Shown here: positions 9,608 to 20,950 of the stretch, one piece after another
How the letters are laid out: every line of letters starts with the position of its first letter
Numbering within the stretch: position 1 is the stretch's first letter
NCBI GenBank assembly: GCA_033439255.1
Contig: CM065879.1
Location: 4,532,501 to 4,596,500 of the forward strand
Length of the DNA: 64,000 nucleotides
From: Hericium rajendrae
Taxonomy: Eukaryota > Basidiomycota > Agaricomycetes > Russulales > Hericiaceae
Direction: 5' to 3'
Notes under the pieces: model-generated
What the model saw: only the letters and a program-made list of their open reading frames with translations
Told to the model about the DNA's origin: nothing
The model's database searches: none
Translations under genes and position numbers: made by a program

Positions 9608-12600
9608 CTATGCCTTACACTTCGGCTTGTGTGTTTTCCAGTCCTTCTTCTGACAAGCTTCCGAGCAATATCGCACCTTTTACATGTTGTGCACATCTTC
9701 AACTTCGGCTTCCCCTCCCACGGCATACGGAGCACTTGTGTGCATCGGGATTGCGGCCTATGCTCTCCAGATAGGACACGGCGAATAGTGGCGACAAGGC
9801 GATTCGCGTGACGTACGGCGCAAGAGGCTTCCACAGTACGTCCCGGGACATTCCATCAGTGTCTCTGCCCTGACCGCAGCTGCATAAAGGAACCGCCTCC
9901 AGCTCTTCTGACAATGGGATTCGGCTTTGCGATGCGTATTCGCAATTTTCGGTGTGCTTCCATGAGCGGCAGCGCTCGACAAATGCCGGGAGCAGTTGCT
10001 TCCATGCCCGCATCTCCCCTTCATACATAGACACAGGCACCGGTTTCCCCTTAGTGACCAGTCTGCCGAATGCTTGGCTCATTCTTCCTGTTACGATCTC
10101 AGGTCGCAGGGGAAGAACATGTCCGTCGCAGACTACGGTGTGGCAGGACAGATCATATCGCAAGTCGCTGATGAAGAAGAGAGTGTCGATGTTGTTGGTA
10201 GCGGCATCACGTAAGGAGAAGAGTCGCTGCGGGGTCCGCCATGGATCCCGGCTGACTGCAGGAAGATACTGTGCAGCGAATCTTTGACCAGCATGAGAGC
10301 ATCGCCCTCGTGCTTCTTGCGCAAGCTTCTTTCGCGAGTTGAGAACATAGAACCAAAATGGGGATTGAGCCAACTATCTAAGGCTGGGGCCTTGACATTG
10401 AGAACAGGAAGCTGATGTAGATTGATGCGATGAATGTTCCATGGATTGATGGATGAATTGTGATGAATAATGGGGAATGGGTTCAGCTTCATACCGTCAG
10501 GCTTGAATGGACCTGCGGGAGGCACTACGACCTATAAGCAAACGAACGATTAACACTATTTTTCGTACTGCAGGCTAAGACATAAGCGCACCTCAATGTA
10601 TAAGGACTTTCTGGCAAGTCGTAGCTTATTCTGGCTCCCACTGACGGGAAAAGGGAAGAATGCATCTTGCTGGTAATCTCCAAGCTTGAGTCTCATTCTG
10701 CAAGGCGAGATTTGTGATATCTGCGGTATGGCCCCGGATTGGAAAAGATCTTGGACGTTCTTGATGTCCACAGTGATACGAGACGTCATGGATGCCACGA
10801 GCTCGCACTGCTCGTCAAGGTCAACAGCTACGGGGCTCGCTGAACCTATCCGAGAATGTATGTCGGGCAGCAGTGGTGGGGACGATGAAGATTCTCGGTT
10901 GTGAGGCAAAGGATTTTCAGGAAGAACTATGACTTTGGACTCGTCCATGAGTCGGGCGCTATAGACGGCGAGCTCCATACCAAAATGTTTGCAGAACTTC
11001 ATCGTAGTCGCAGGAGTACTGCGGAGCGACAGCTCGACACTGAGGTCTTCCGGAGGCTCGTGAAGTCCAGTAAGTAGCTGGGTCGGCATCACAAAGGATA
11101 CAACCATCGGAGATTGTCCCCTGCGTCCCTCTGAGTCCTCTTTGAACGTCGCCCATGGACAAGCTTTCGTTCCCATGGGTATAGCTCTGCCATAGGCTAC
11201 ATGGATGGATGAGAAGAGATTGTGCATCCACTTTCCGCGTACTCCACATTGAAGAGGTGGCGTGCCGATCTCGTTCGGTGGACTATGCTCCAGGATATGG
11301 AGCTTTTCTCGAGGGACCGTCAGAATTATCCGCACGAGAGGAGGTACACTGGGCCAATTCACGAATCTACCGATCTTCGGCCTGAATGATGCACGGCGAT
11401 AACTGTCCACGGTGTAAACACCATGCCGATGAAGTTGAGCATAGAAATCATTCTGGTTGACGCTATCCATTGGCATCGACTGGTCGACTTCGATGAAGTC
11501 GAAGAAATAGTCCATGATTTCGATCCATTGCTGATCAGCAATATTCCGCCGGTCCCGAACAAGTTTCAGGAACAAGACGAAGCTCTCCCGCGCATAATGA
11601 ACTATATCCGATGCTTGGACAGCTCTCAAGAAGTTGTTCTGGTTCAATGCAAAAAAGGTCCTAGCATCCTCCTGTTCGAATAGCTGATGGTACATGTCGT
11701 AGAGGAATGTGGCGAGCTGACGCGAGTCGAAAGTGATGGAGGGCGAAGGGGAAGAGCACCCGTCTCGGCCGAGATCCTCAGCGCCAAACGTGTCCCCCGA
11801 AGTGGGAGCTTTCCAGGTCGTCACCTCGTGGAACTGTCTAGTGCTTTGCGCATGCTTTTTCAGGAAGTTTTGCAAGACCAGCTCGTGTGAGTTGGACCTG
11901 GACGTGAAAGCGCAGAGGTAGGCGACAGGGCACAAGCCAATGATCAATGCCAAAGATGTGACGTCTGCGTACAAGTGCTCGGCAAACTCCTTTGTTGCGA
12001 CCGCCCCCACAGATAGAAGAGATTCTGTGTAAAGCACGCTGGATGGTCTGGTAGACAACAGAGGCACCGTCGCTATCAGAACATTGAGCGGACCAAGATG
12101 ATCGTCCAGATTCGATGTCTCGATGACATTGAACATGGTCGGTGCCCTTCGCGTAACATATTCCTCCCTATTGAGCTCCATAAGCTGCGTTTTCCACTGA
12201 GCGACCGCGATATTCAGTTTGAGGGTTCCAGTCGTCGCCATCACGTGCATGGAACGGCATGCGACAGTCGCATCAGCAGCGATAAAGCGAACGACCGGCC
12301 GATTGGATGATGTCGCCGAAATAGATGTACGGTATGCAGAGCACCAGTCTGCGAACTCGGCTTTGGCGGCTTGGACCATCTGTGAGATTGTCACGGACTT
12401 CTTTGAATTTCCGAACAGTGCGGCGAGATGGAAGGATGTCAGAGGATCGGATCCATAATGTACGTTGCAGCCTTCGCCAGCGAGGGAATAGACGAAGGTG
12501 GGGTTCAGCAGAGTTGCCGCTTCGATGTCCCTTGGAGAAGAAGAAGATATCCCTGTCTTCCAATATTGCTGGAAGTGTTCCGATGGAGTCTGACCCATGA

Positions 12601-13297
12601 GACCCATGAGCGGACCAGCGGAACGATTTGAGCTGAGGACCGTCCCCATGCGTGGTGAAGATTTCGACTGCTGTGTGAATGCATTGCGTATAGTTTTCAG
12701 TCGACTAGACGGTAGATCATTCATTGCACAATAAAGGCCCCAATGTCTTCGGAGCTCGCTGAGGGTATAATCGGACGACATCCGAAGGAAAGTGCCGTAA
12801 GGCGAATCAGCCCAGCGCTCGTGAGTCTCCGAGAGCTCGATGAGCTTCTTGCATTGCTCCACCAGTTCAGATGCGACTCGTTATCCAAGTACATATGGAA
12901 ATTGATGTTCCATATGTGAGCTGTGGACTCTCCGTCCGCGACTAGACTGAATAATAGGACATTTCGAGCTGCATTCATTTGTGAGATAGTCTTGCAAGCG
13001 TAGAAATGAAGCACATACTCAAGATGGCTGGATCTATGTCACAGCATGTGAAGTCTAATCTGCGTGACGCTGAGGGTTCCTTCGAGATAAGCAGAGATTC
13101 ATACAAAATTCATAGAGAGACATACTATCGGGAGGTTCGCAAAAGATGGTGTACAACACGTTTCGTGATTCGCCACATCCCAGCAAGAGTATGTTTGCGT
13201 CCTCTTCCGGCGCTACATCTCGGGTTAAGCAAACCGCTGATGTGTTTCCGATGGCGTAAAAATAGTATTGTCCTGGCCAGTAAAGTGGGTGCGCCAT
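9608..13297 (-). pseudogene. DUF4470-MYND protein, copy 1, frame broken in MYND and N-terminal parts
   Basis: Large basidiomycete protein with an N-terminal DUF4470-like domain and a C-terminal MYND zinc finger, usually a protein-interaction module; the cellular role is unknown. Start at 13297 gives MAHPLYWPGQYYFYAIGNT, then APEEDANILLLGCGESRN, then after an intron LDFTCCDIDPAIL and ARNVLLFSLVADG. A 768-codon open exon spans 12862-10556. After an intron come PAGPFKPDGMKLNPF, LFFISDLRYDLSCH and WKPLAPYVTRIALSPLF. Compared with the inverted paralog at 51954-55617, single bases are missing near 12862-12868 (before VEQCKKL) and at two places in the finger, about 9711-9716 and 9676-9682, so HKCSVCRGRG runs into a stop. 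If these are sequencing errors the gene is otherwise intact. The restored end would be the TAG at 9608-9610. Confidence 0.85.
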
Positions 13298-13338
13298 GGA
13301 TGAAGAAAGATGAGGGCGGCAGTATACAGAACGGCGAT

Positions 13339-14270
13339 TCACAGGCGCGAGGGAGCAAACTTGAACGCATTGTCTGAGCGGCGATTTGTACCAACTAGCA
13401 CCCCGGCAGCGTCCGAGACACGACGTGCGCAGCACTCGAGAAGTTCGCCGAATGTCATAAACGGTATAAAGTTCAATAGATCACTAACGCGTGTGGTGGT
13501 ACACAGACTGCTTCTGTGAAGGAAAGGCATCGTGGAGATCGTCGATGTCACCACAGAGGCCAGATACTTGAGCGTCAACGCGGTGAATCGATTGGTGAAG
13601 TAATTATACATACAAAGAATTGTCATCGGCCCAGATTGGGGAGATGTTCGACTTGTTAGGCCTCACGATGAGCACATGTGGTTCTTCGACATTATTTCCC
13701 GTGTCGAAGATCTTGTCCCGCATGAACGAAGCTGGAGCCACGTTTCCGATGATGCAGGTATATCTGGTAGAGCGCGCTTCGGAAAAGGTCTGAGCATAAC
13801 CTCGAAGTCTTTCGAGAGTGTCCTGGCTACTAAAGAGTATGAATCAGGCTGCCACGAGTCCATTGACAGGCAACTCGAGCAACTTGACATCAGCAACAGA
13901 CGAGCGAATCCATGCCTACTCATCTGTCGCTGATTATGAGCTCTGCAATGAGAAACACCCTGGGAGCAAGATTGTCGAGAAACGAAGACACCGTCGTCCG
14001 ACACGGACCAGACTTTATCTACGTTTGTGCTCAGATTGACCTTGAGTGAAAGTAAAGCCTGCGCTACTCACGTTCATGCGTCTTTCAGGCGGACTACAAA
14101 TAGACCATAGTCTCAAACAAGGACTAACCGTGCGTGCCCAAAGTCGACGCAGATGACGGGCTCATAGATGCGTGCCCATCCGATGCTAATCCCGGAGTCC
14201 TCTCTGCACGTATTGATTCTATTACTGAAAATGCAAAAAAAATATGCAAAGAAGTGAACAGTGATGTACT
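13339..14270 (-). CDS. Unrecognised multi-exon gene or fragment
   Basis: Several minus-strand exon-like stretches join in frame: DSGISIGWARIYEPVICVDF, an intron near 14120, PPERRMN, a 31-nt intron, then NLSTNVDKVWSVSDDGVFVS (about 14040). Further on lie ADVKLLELPVNGLVA, SSQDTLERLRGYAQTFSEA, RYTCIIGNVAPASFMRDKIF, and finally VSDLLNFIPFMTFGELLE near 13450. The composition looks genuinely coding and there are plausible splice signals, but I recognise no family. A stop between the LVAA and FILF stretches suggests an intron or a frame error. It lies immediately upstream of DUF4470-MYND copy 1 on the same strand. Both limits are approximate. Confidence 0.4.
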
Positions 14271-15019
14271 CACCTTGGGTGCTGCGTAGAGACAGCTCAA
14301 ATGAAGATTAGAGTCGGCACCGCCGCTGCACTGTCACCGCGCCCGTTGATACCCACTACTGTCACGGTCCTGCGCTCCGTTGGCCGGCTGCATATTTCAT
14401 GATGAAAAATCACCGCTACAAACACGAAAAGCTAGTCAATATAAAGCACTGATTGAGATTCCCTTAAAGCCTTGGTTGTCACCGATTATTGGATGAGTTT
14501 ACGATAAACTGAAGTTGAGACGCACTGGCGGGCAGTACTAGTGTTTGTTTCTTGTTGTGATCACGGGGATCGACGCGGGCACGTCAGGCGCGTGCAGGCC
14601 CGGTTGCCGCCGAACGTTTGAACAACCTCTTCGAGTTCAGTGGCCTCCTTCGACCATTATTCAGTATCGTTCGCGACTTTCTACGAATTAAAAACAAAAT
14701 AAGGTGGTGCAATCTCCGTGTCAGCTGTCTTATTTGAATTCTCCATTTCCAGAATACCAAGATCTATCAAATTTGTCGCGTGCGAGCTTTGGCTGCAAGG
14801 ACTTGTACTCACTGATTTAGATTTATCCTCATGATGATACTTCGTAGAGTGATACTTCGCTCATGATCAGCGGTTCTTCAGGCAGTGCTGCAGTCCAGCC
14901 GACATGGTCATGCCAACAGGCGGACCGTCAACGATGGCCTCGTGATGCCGACGTCGTTCAAAGCCTCAGACACCCATGTGGCCCCATACATATATTTACT
15001 TCCTGCGCGGTAAGAGCTT
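14271..15019. other. Intergenic stretch upstream of the rhamnosidase
   Basis: No convincing coding sequence in about 750 bases. It separates the minus-strand unknown gene from the plus-strand GH78 gene, so it probably holds two outward-facing promoters. The only signal noted is the AT-rich TATA-like tract at about 14988-14997. Confidence 0.5.
14988..14997 (+). promoter_or_regulatory. TATA-like element before GH78 gene
   Basis: The sequence acatatattt lies about 25-40 bases before the two possible start codons of the rhamnosidase (15020 and 15032). This is close for a TATA box, so either the second Met is used, the 5' leader is very short, or the match is fortuitous. Confidence 0.3.
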
Positions 15020-17396
15020 ATGCCAGGCATCATGTTCAAGATCGTCATTTCTCTTCTTGTTCGCTCGCTCCTCGTCCTTGCATCGTCTCCAGATGGACCA
15101 TGGTCGGCCTTCAATTTTGCTCCGTCATCCAAGACCGTGTATCCTCGCTCTATCCGCAAATCTAACGGGTCAGTGGAAGGTGCAAACAATCTGATCAGCA
15201 AGGACGGACCTGTAATCGTATCAGGATCGGGATCCTGGTTCACCATTGACTACGGCGTGGAGGTTCGTGTTCGCAATGACTTACGATTTCGCTTTCTCAA
15301 GCCTCACGATGTCACGCAGGTCGGCGGCCTTATATCACTGAACTTTGATAACGTGTCGGACTCCTCGACAATATCCCTTTCATTCACGGAGTCGCCGTCG
15401 TTCATCAGTCCCACCACGTCGGATGACTCCTCCTCCTCTTCAGCAAACATGTCATATGATGGGGTCTTGCGCGTTCTCGCTCCGCTTTCGAACGGCTACT
15501 GGATCCAGCCTGCTCCATCATTGCGAGGCGGTTTTCGATTTTTAACCATTGTTTTGAACTCCAATGACAGCATCTCGATATCCAACGTTTCATGCTCGAT
15601 ATCCTTCATGCCCCATGTCGACAATCTTCAGGACTATTCTGGTTACTTCTATGCCTCTGATCCCGTTTTCCACGACAAGGACTTCCTGACTAAGATATGG
15701 TATGCCGGGGCATACACAGTTCAAACGAACACGGTACCAGTCAATACCGGCAGACAAGTGCCTTTTGTAAGCTCTCCAGGTAAGTAAGAATGGCTATCCT
15801 GATAATCAAACTGATTGAGCGAAAGGCTGGGCGAACAACGCGACACTGGGAGTTGCAGGTCCTATCATCGTGGATGGTGCCAAGCGAGATCGGTCAGCTT
15901 CACCACCGCCCAATATTAGCTTCCCATCGTTACTGACAACCCTCGAACTTCAGCGCTGTTTGGCCAGGTAGGCAACTATGCGCGCAACGAGGGCCATAAC
16001 TCACCTTCAAATTATGTAGGTGATATGGGTGTCGCGGTCCCGACTCAATTCGTTTCCACAAATGACCTTCTGCCCGCGAGAAACGCCCTCTCGACCCTCT
16101 TCGCTGCGCAGAACCCTATGACGGGTGCTCTTCCAGAGTCTGGGCCACCTTTGAGCCAGCAGGGCTCGGATACCTATCATATGTGGACGCTCATCGGCGC
16201 TTATAACTACTATCTTTACTCTGGTGATGTTGATTGGCTGCAGGGCGTCTGGGCAAACTACACAAAGGCAGTTTCTTTCCTGGAAAATAAAGTCGACAGT
16301 TCGGGTCTGATGAACATTACGGGCCTGAGGGACTGGGGAAGGCTCGGTGGCGGCGGGCATAGCGCGGAAGGGAATGCATTGTACTACAAGGTCAGCAATG
16401 TCCCGCATCATCATGCTTCCCATTCTGATCGAGCATATCAGGTCCTCACGAACAGTGCGGAACTAGCGGGATATCTAAATGAAACGGACGTCTCGATGGG
16501 CTGGGCACGGAACGCGTCCGCTCTTAAGACGGCATACAACTCGACGTTCTGGGTGCCTGAGCTGAGAATGTACCGCGACAACACGTCGACCACTCTGTGT
16601 CCGCAGGACGCAAACTCGATGGCCATCCTGTTTAACCTGACCACTTCGCGGAGCCAGGCCTTTCTGTCAGCCAAGGTCTCATGGAGAATTGGAATGACAT
16701 TGGGGCAGTCGCGCCTGAGCTGCCGGACAATATCTCTCCGTTCATCGGTAGCCTCGAGGTACATCCTTCGTGCGGAGATGGCGCTTATCATAGCGTTTCG
16801 CTGATGACCTGTAATAGATCGCTGCTCATTTCGAAGCTGGTAATGACAACGCAGCCCTGGAACTGATCCGCCGTCAATGGGGGTACATGCTCTACACCAA
16901 TCTTAGTGTTCAGTCTACGCTTCTCGAAGGGTTCACAGCGAATGGGTCTCTTTTGTAGGTTCTTCCTTTGTGCGGTTGCTAGTGGCCATACGCTCTGATG
17001 CATTCGAAAAGTTACCGTTCGTACCAAGGTTACAATTATGACCCGTCGTACACAAGTCACTCCCATGGCTGGAGCTCGGGTCCGACCTCGGCGTTGACCT
17101 TCTACGTTTTGGGTCTCACTGTCACGTCTCCGCAGGGCCGCACGTGGTCAATCGCCCCGCATATATCTGGATTGAATGCGGCCGAAGGCGGGTTTGAAAC
17201 CGCCCTGGGATGGTTCGGTGTCCAATGGAACACGTCGCACGGGAGTTTCATATTGGCGTTGGACGTTCCGAGAGGAACGAATGGCGTTGTCCGATTGCCG
17301 ATGGGTGGTAATGTCAGGCTCGATGGCAAGCCTGCAAAAGCAGAGGGCGATGGGAATCTGGCAGTCCGGGAGGCGTACATACTGTCGAATCTGTAG
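15020..17396 (+). CDS. Secreted GH78 alpha-L-rhamnosidase
   Basis: Glycoside hydrolase family 78 enzyme, predicted to release terminal L-rhamnose from plant glycosides or pectin outside the cell. A signal peptide is visible from the second Met (FKIVISLLVRSLLVLASS). A beta-rich N-terminal half (ISLNFDNVSDSSTISLSF, SNVSCSISFMPHVDN) leads to the (alpha/alpha)6 catalytic part: DGAKRDR and AVWPGDMG split by two introns around 15896-16020, then LPESGPPLSQQGSDTYHMW, GLRDWGRLGGGGHS, NWNDIGAVAPELPDNISPF, and SHSHGWSSGPTSALTFYVLG, followed by the C-terminal beta domain. The acidic residues in the RDRAVWPGD region match those of the family's catalytic centre. One base appears missing near 16671-16676, where FLSAK leads into LMENWNDIG in another frame. 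Many N-glycosylation sequons fit a secreted protein. It ends at a TAG after AYILSNL. Confidence 0.9.
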
Positions 17397-18028
17397 TTTG
17401 ATCTGCACTGACAGAGCAGAAGTTCTGGTGAGTTTAGCATTCCAATATTGGCGGGACACGCAATTATGTTTGACTCTGACTAAATCGAAAGAAGCTATGA
17501 ATTCTTTCGCCGATAGTGTATCGTCAGTGCCCGATTAGCTCTTTGCAGTCTTCGCAAGCGCCTCCATGAGGTGTCGCTTCCTCATGGAAATGCGGAGCTA
17601 ATATCAAGGTGCTTCGCTTCCTTATACGTACTCCGGCCGCACTCTACCCGCGGGACCGTTGAGAAAGGCTGACATCTCCCCAGTCCGCCACTCGAATCCA
17701 TGCCTCAAGGTCGTGCTCACGCAACGACGGAGTGTTCTCGGACGCCTGCAGATGACGATTATAGACTATTCCCAAGCTCCGGCAGACGCTGAAAGCCACT
17801 CATCCCGGGCTTCCACCTGACGTTCTGGAAGGCGGGAGCGACATGAGCACATGTGCGACGAGTTCGGGAGCAGGGTTCCCTGCCCCAGAGACAAGTGAAG
17901 TTGAGCATCCGTCATTAGTGCCCCCATACGATCCCGGTGGTCCCGGCTGTGATAACAGCGTGGCTGGTACTGCGTCTTCCCTTCCTTTCGTCCTTGCTCT
18001 CTCCACTTCACCTGTACAGCCTTTCGCT
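17397..18028. other. Intergenic stretch before DUF6534 protein 1
   Basis: About 630 bases with no recognisable gene. A plus-strand open frame beginning at 17843 runs in frame into the DUF6534 start at 18029 and could extend that protein N-terminally by 62 residues. I rejected the extension because family members begin just before the GSTMGALFIG motif and the extra residues are Pro/Ser-rich with no family match. Confidence 0.45.
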
Positions 18029-19932
18029 ATGGCGCTCGGGAGTACCATGGGTGCCCTCTTCATCGGGATGGTTTTTGATGCGGTGTACGTGGCCCTTCAT
18101 TCATTTCCGCGGTAGCTTCAATGTTCATTTTGCATAGATTGTACGGTCTAATGACCCTGCAGACGTATCGATACTTCCATCTTGAGTATGATGACCGATG
18201 GAGACTGCGATCCCTCGTGAGCACTGGCGTCGTGTATTGATTTTTTCTTGGAGTCACGAAGAATGTTGACAGATCATTTTGCTATGGTGCGCTGGTCGCG
18301 TGCGCGAAACATGCGTCGGATGCTTATGGTCCTCCTGCATGCAGGATACTTGACACGTTCCAGCTCGCACTCATCTGCCACGTGCTGTATTATTTTCTCA
18401 TCTTGCACTATGGAGAAACAGATGTTCTTCAATACACAGTCTGGTATGTTCTCGTCCGACTGCTTTTTTAATTTCTCATAGCATCTTAGGAGTCTCAACG
18501 TAGGCTTTTGCCAGTCTTCGCGGCGTCTCTGTCTGACCCCGGTCGGCTTCATATGGGCAGATTGAGATCAGCATCTCGGTACGGACGAGGTGCATGCTGG
18601 TTCGATGTAACAACTCACCAAATTGCAGGTCATTATTACTTTTCTTGTGCGATCGTGCGTCTCCGCCCATTTTTCCAGGCTCCTCTAACGCTCTTTGGCG
18701 TTAAAGATTCTTTTCTGCTCGAGTCTGGCACTGTAAGAGTAGCTGTTCTTTTTAAGTCATGTCTGGAACTGACTACTTGGACCCAGTGAGCGGCAAGAAC
18801 AAGATCCTTGCTATCATTATTGTAAGTATTTCCAAAAGTTGTTATTTCGTCCTCGATGCTGACGTGATGAATAGATGATATTTTCTTTCGCACAACTAGG
18901 TCAGTTCTCCACCATCAATGATGACACGAGTTGATTATATGGACAATATCGCAGGACTTGGTATCGGTCAGTAAACTAGATAATTATCTCACCGGCACAA
19001 AGCTGACTTGCAATGTGCCAGCCATGTCTATCATATGGTAGATCTTATTCGGTTCTCTGTCTCGAACTTTATCTGATGGCTGTCTTTTGAATTCAGCTTC
19101 TTCATCAAACGTTTCGACAGGTTACCGGACTTCGAGGTGAGCGTGCTTCTGTCACGCTCTTCCTAGCACGATCCCCGACGATATGGATAGGTTCCGCTCA
19201 GCGTCCAGCTCGCATGCGCAGTCGCCGCGGATATGATGATATCCGGGCCACTCGTATATTACTTAAACAAGAGTCGCACTGGTCTGCAACGGTGCGTGTT
19301 CTCGAGGAGGGTTATGCCCAGACTCGTTGAATACATCCTTAGGACAAACTCGTTGATAAATTTGCTCATCGTCTGGTCGGTCAATACGGCCATAATCACC
19401 GGGTACGAGAATGGAGCCCTTCACTTCTAGTTATATGTCGTCTTGACCTCCCGTTCAGCGTGGTTGAGCTGCTTCAGCTCATAACGGTGAGTCTGGCTTT
19501 GAGTTCTATACTGCTCGATACTGACTAAGAACTAGTGGGTTACCATGCCAAACAATCTTGTCTTCATCGTGTTCCACCTCACGTTGGGCAAATGTATGTA
19601 CATCGACGATGACTTGTGTTCAGATACTAATATGCTTCTTCAGTGTATACCAACTCTATGCTTGCTATGTACGCTCTTTTATTGCTGTCGCGAGCTGTTT
19701 CTGGCTCATAGCTGACATGTCTACAAGGTTAAACGGGAGAAAAAAATTAAGAGAGAATCTGGAAGGACAAATGATCAACACAGGCACAATTATCATTGCG
19801 CCGCAGGACGAGACGAGAAATACAGGAGACATCATGCTCCGTTCGGAAACATCCTTTCCTGGTTCAAGCGACACAAAGGTGAGCGTCAACTTGTTCAAAG
19901 GACGTTGGAAGACGAGTGTCGTTGACCCTTAA
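18029..19932 (+). CDS. DUF6534-type multi-pass membrane protein 1
   Basis: Fungal membrane protein of the large Agaricomycete DUF6534 family; function unknown. The start MALGSTMGALFIGMVFDA matches the family N-terminus. Exons then give LYGLMTLQTYRYFHLEYDDR, LDTFQLALICHVLYYFLIL, VSGKNKILAIII, FFIKRFDRLPDFE, the diagnostic ADMMISGPLVYYLNKSRTG, and TNSLINLLIVWSVNTAIIT, then MPNNLVFIVFHLTLGK, VYTNSMLAM and LNGRKKLRENLEG with a polar C-terminal tail. This pattern of about seven hydrophobic segments, the SRTG loop and the TNSxLAxLNGRK ending is typical of the family. About ten short introns are inferred. An open frame at 20026-20253 (75 codons) might be an additional 3' exon, but nothing supports it. 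Confidence 0.8.
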
Positions 19933-20380
19933 CGCTTCCGTAGCCAATTCTTTCCCATGTTGATACCACTTCCTTCGGCAGTTTAAGTCAAAGACGAGTA
20001 GTAGACCCCGCACTTCTTCGCTGCATTGGAAAGTCCAACAACCGCCGTGGAGAGAGAGACCAAGTCTCCTGCTTCAGCGCTCTGGAAACCGTCGGACTTT
20101 GAGTGGCAGATCCCGGACCGAAGGGAGACAGTGTCCCTGCCGTTGACCCTGAACCAGCAAAGCGTCGAAACGATCGACCCGGAGATCAATTCTTCCTTCA
20201 ACTCCGCGAAAAGATATGCAGGGGTATGGGGAGATGAGGCGAAGGTTGCGTAGCGTTAGATGCAACGATGACGGAGAGGCTAGTCCTCGAGAGAGGTGGA
20301 CGGTTTGATCTAGACATCGCAAGTTTATGGTAGTTCTTTGTATCTGTATCAACGGTTTGTATGTATATATGATATGAGAT

Positions 20381-20662
20381 GATGCCCTCTTACAATAGAT
20401 TGTAGGCGACTTTTGAAGTTGATGTATGGTCGTCTGCTGCTCGCGGTTGCGATGAGGCCCATATCGATGAGGCCGCGCGCTCACACGGAATCTTGGATAG
20501 CCATTACAGCCGTTTGAAATATGCGGATGCCCTCTTACAGTAGATTGTAGGCGACTCTTGAAGCTGAAGCGCTGACATATGGTCGTCCGCTGCTCGCGGT
20601 TGCGATGAGGCCGATGTCGATGAGGCCGCGCGCTCACACGGAAATGATCTTGGATAGCCGAT
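20381..20662. repeat. Two-unit direct tandem repeat (period about 145 bp)
   Basis: A unit beginning gatgccctcttaca at 20381 recurs at 20526 with the same order of blocks: tagattgtaggcgact, tggtcgtc, gctgctcgcggttgcgatga, gatgaggccgcgcgctcaca and cttggatagcc. The second unit carries small insertions (about 10-12 bases in two places). It lies between DUF6534 protein 1 and the P450. A 211-codon minus-strand open frame across it is just the translated repeat and contains the peptide block RVSARPHR twice. No transposase or terminal inverted repeats were seen. Confidence 0.85.
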
Positions 20663-20950
20663 AAAGCCTGTAATGTAATTAGCGCCCGGCGTTGTCGGTT
20701 CATCTTCATTTTTTTCGAAGTCGATGACGACGTTTAAAAAGTCTCTCTTGTTGATCAGCCACCAGTGCAAAGACAGCCATTCCTTCAAGGATGTTTGTGA
20801 TTAACAATACTTTGCCTCCAACGCCGAAGGTAAGTCTGTCTAATTCCACAACAAAGTTTACTAGCTGCAAGGGGATCATCCCGTGATTGTTGTCCAAGGC
20901 GCCGCAATAGATGCTCAGTGGGTGCTAGAGTTCGCATTTCTTCGTCCATC

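Noticed and set aside
17843-18028. N-terminal extension of DUF6534 protein 1
   Set aside because: The 62 extra in-frame residues are Pro/Ser-rich, and family members start immediately before the GALFIG motif.
20074-20709. 211-codon minus-strand open frame with an internally repeated peptide
   Set aside because: It is the translation of the two-unit DNA tandem repeat plus the antisense of a DUF6534 3' region; no domain or splice structure supports it as a gene.
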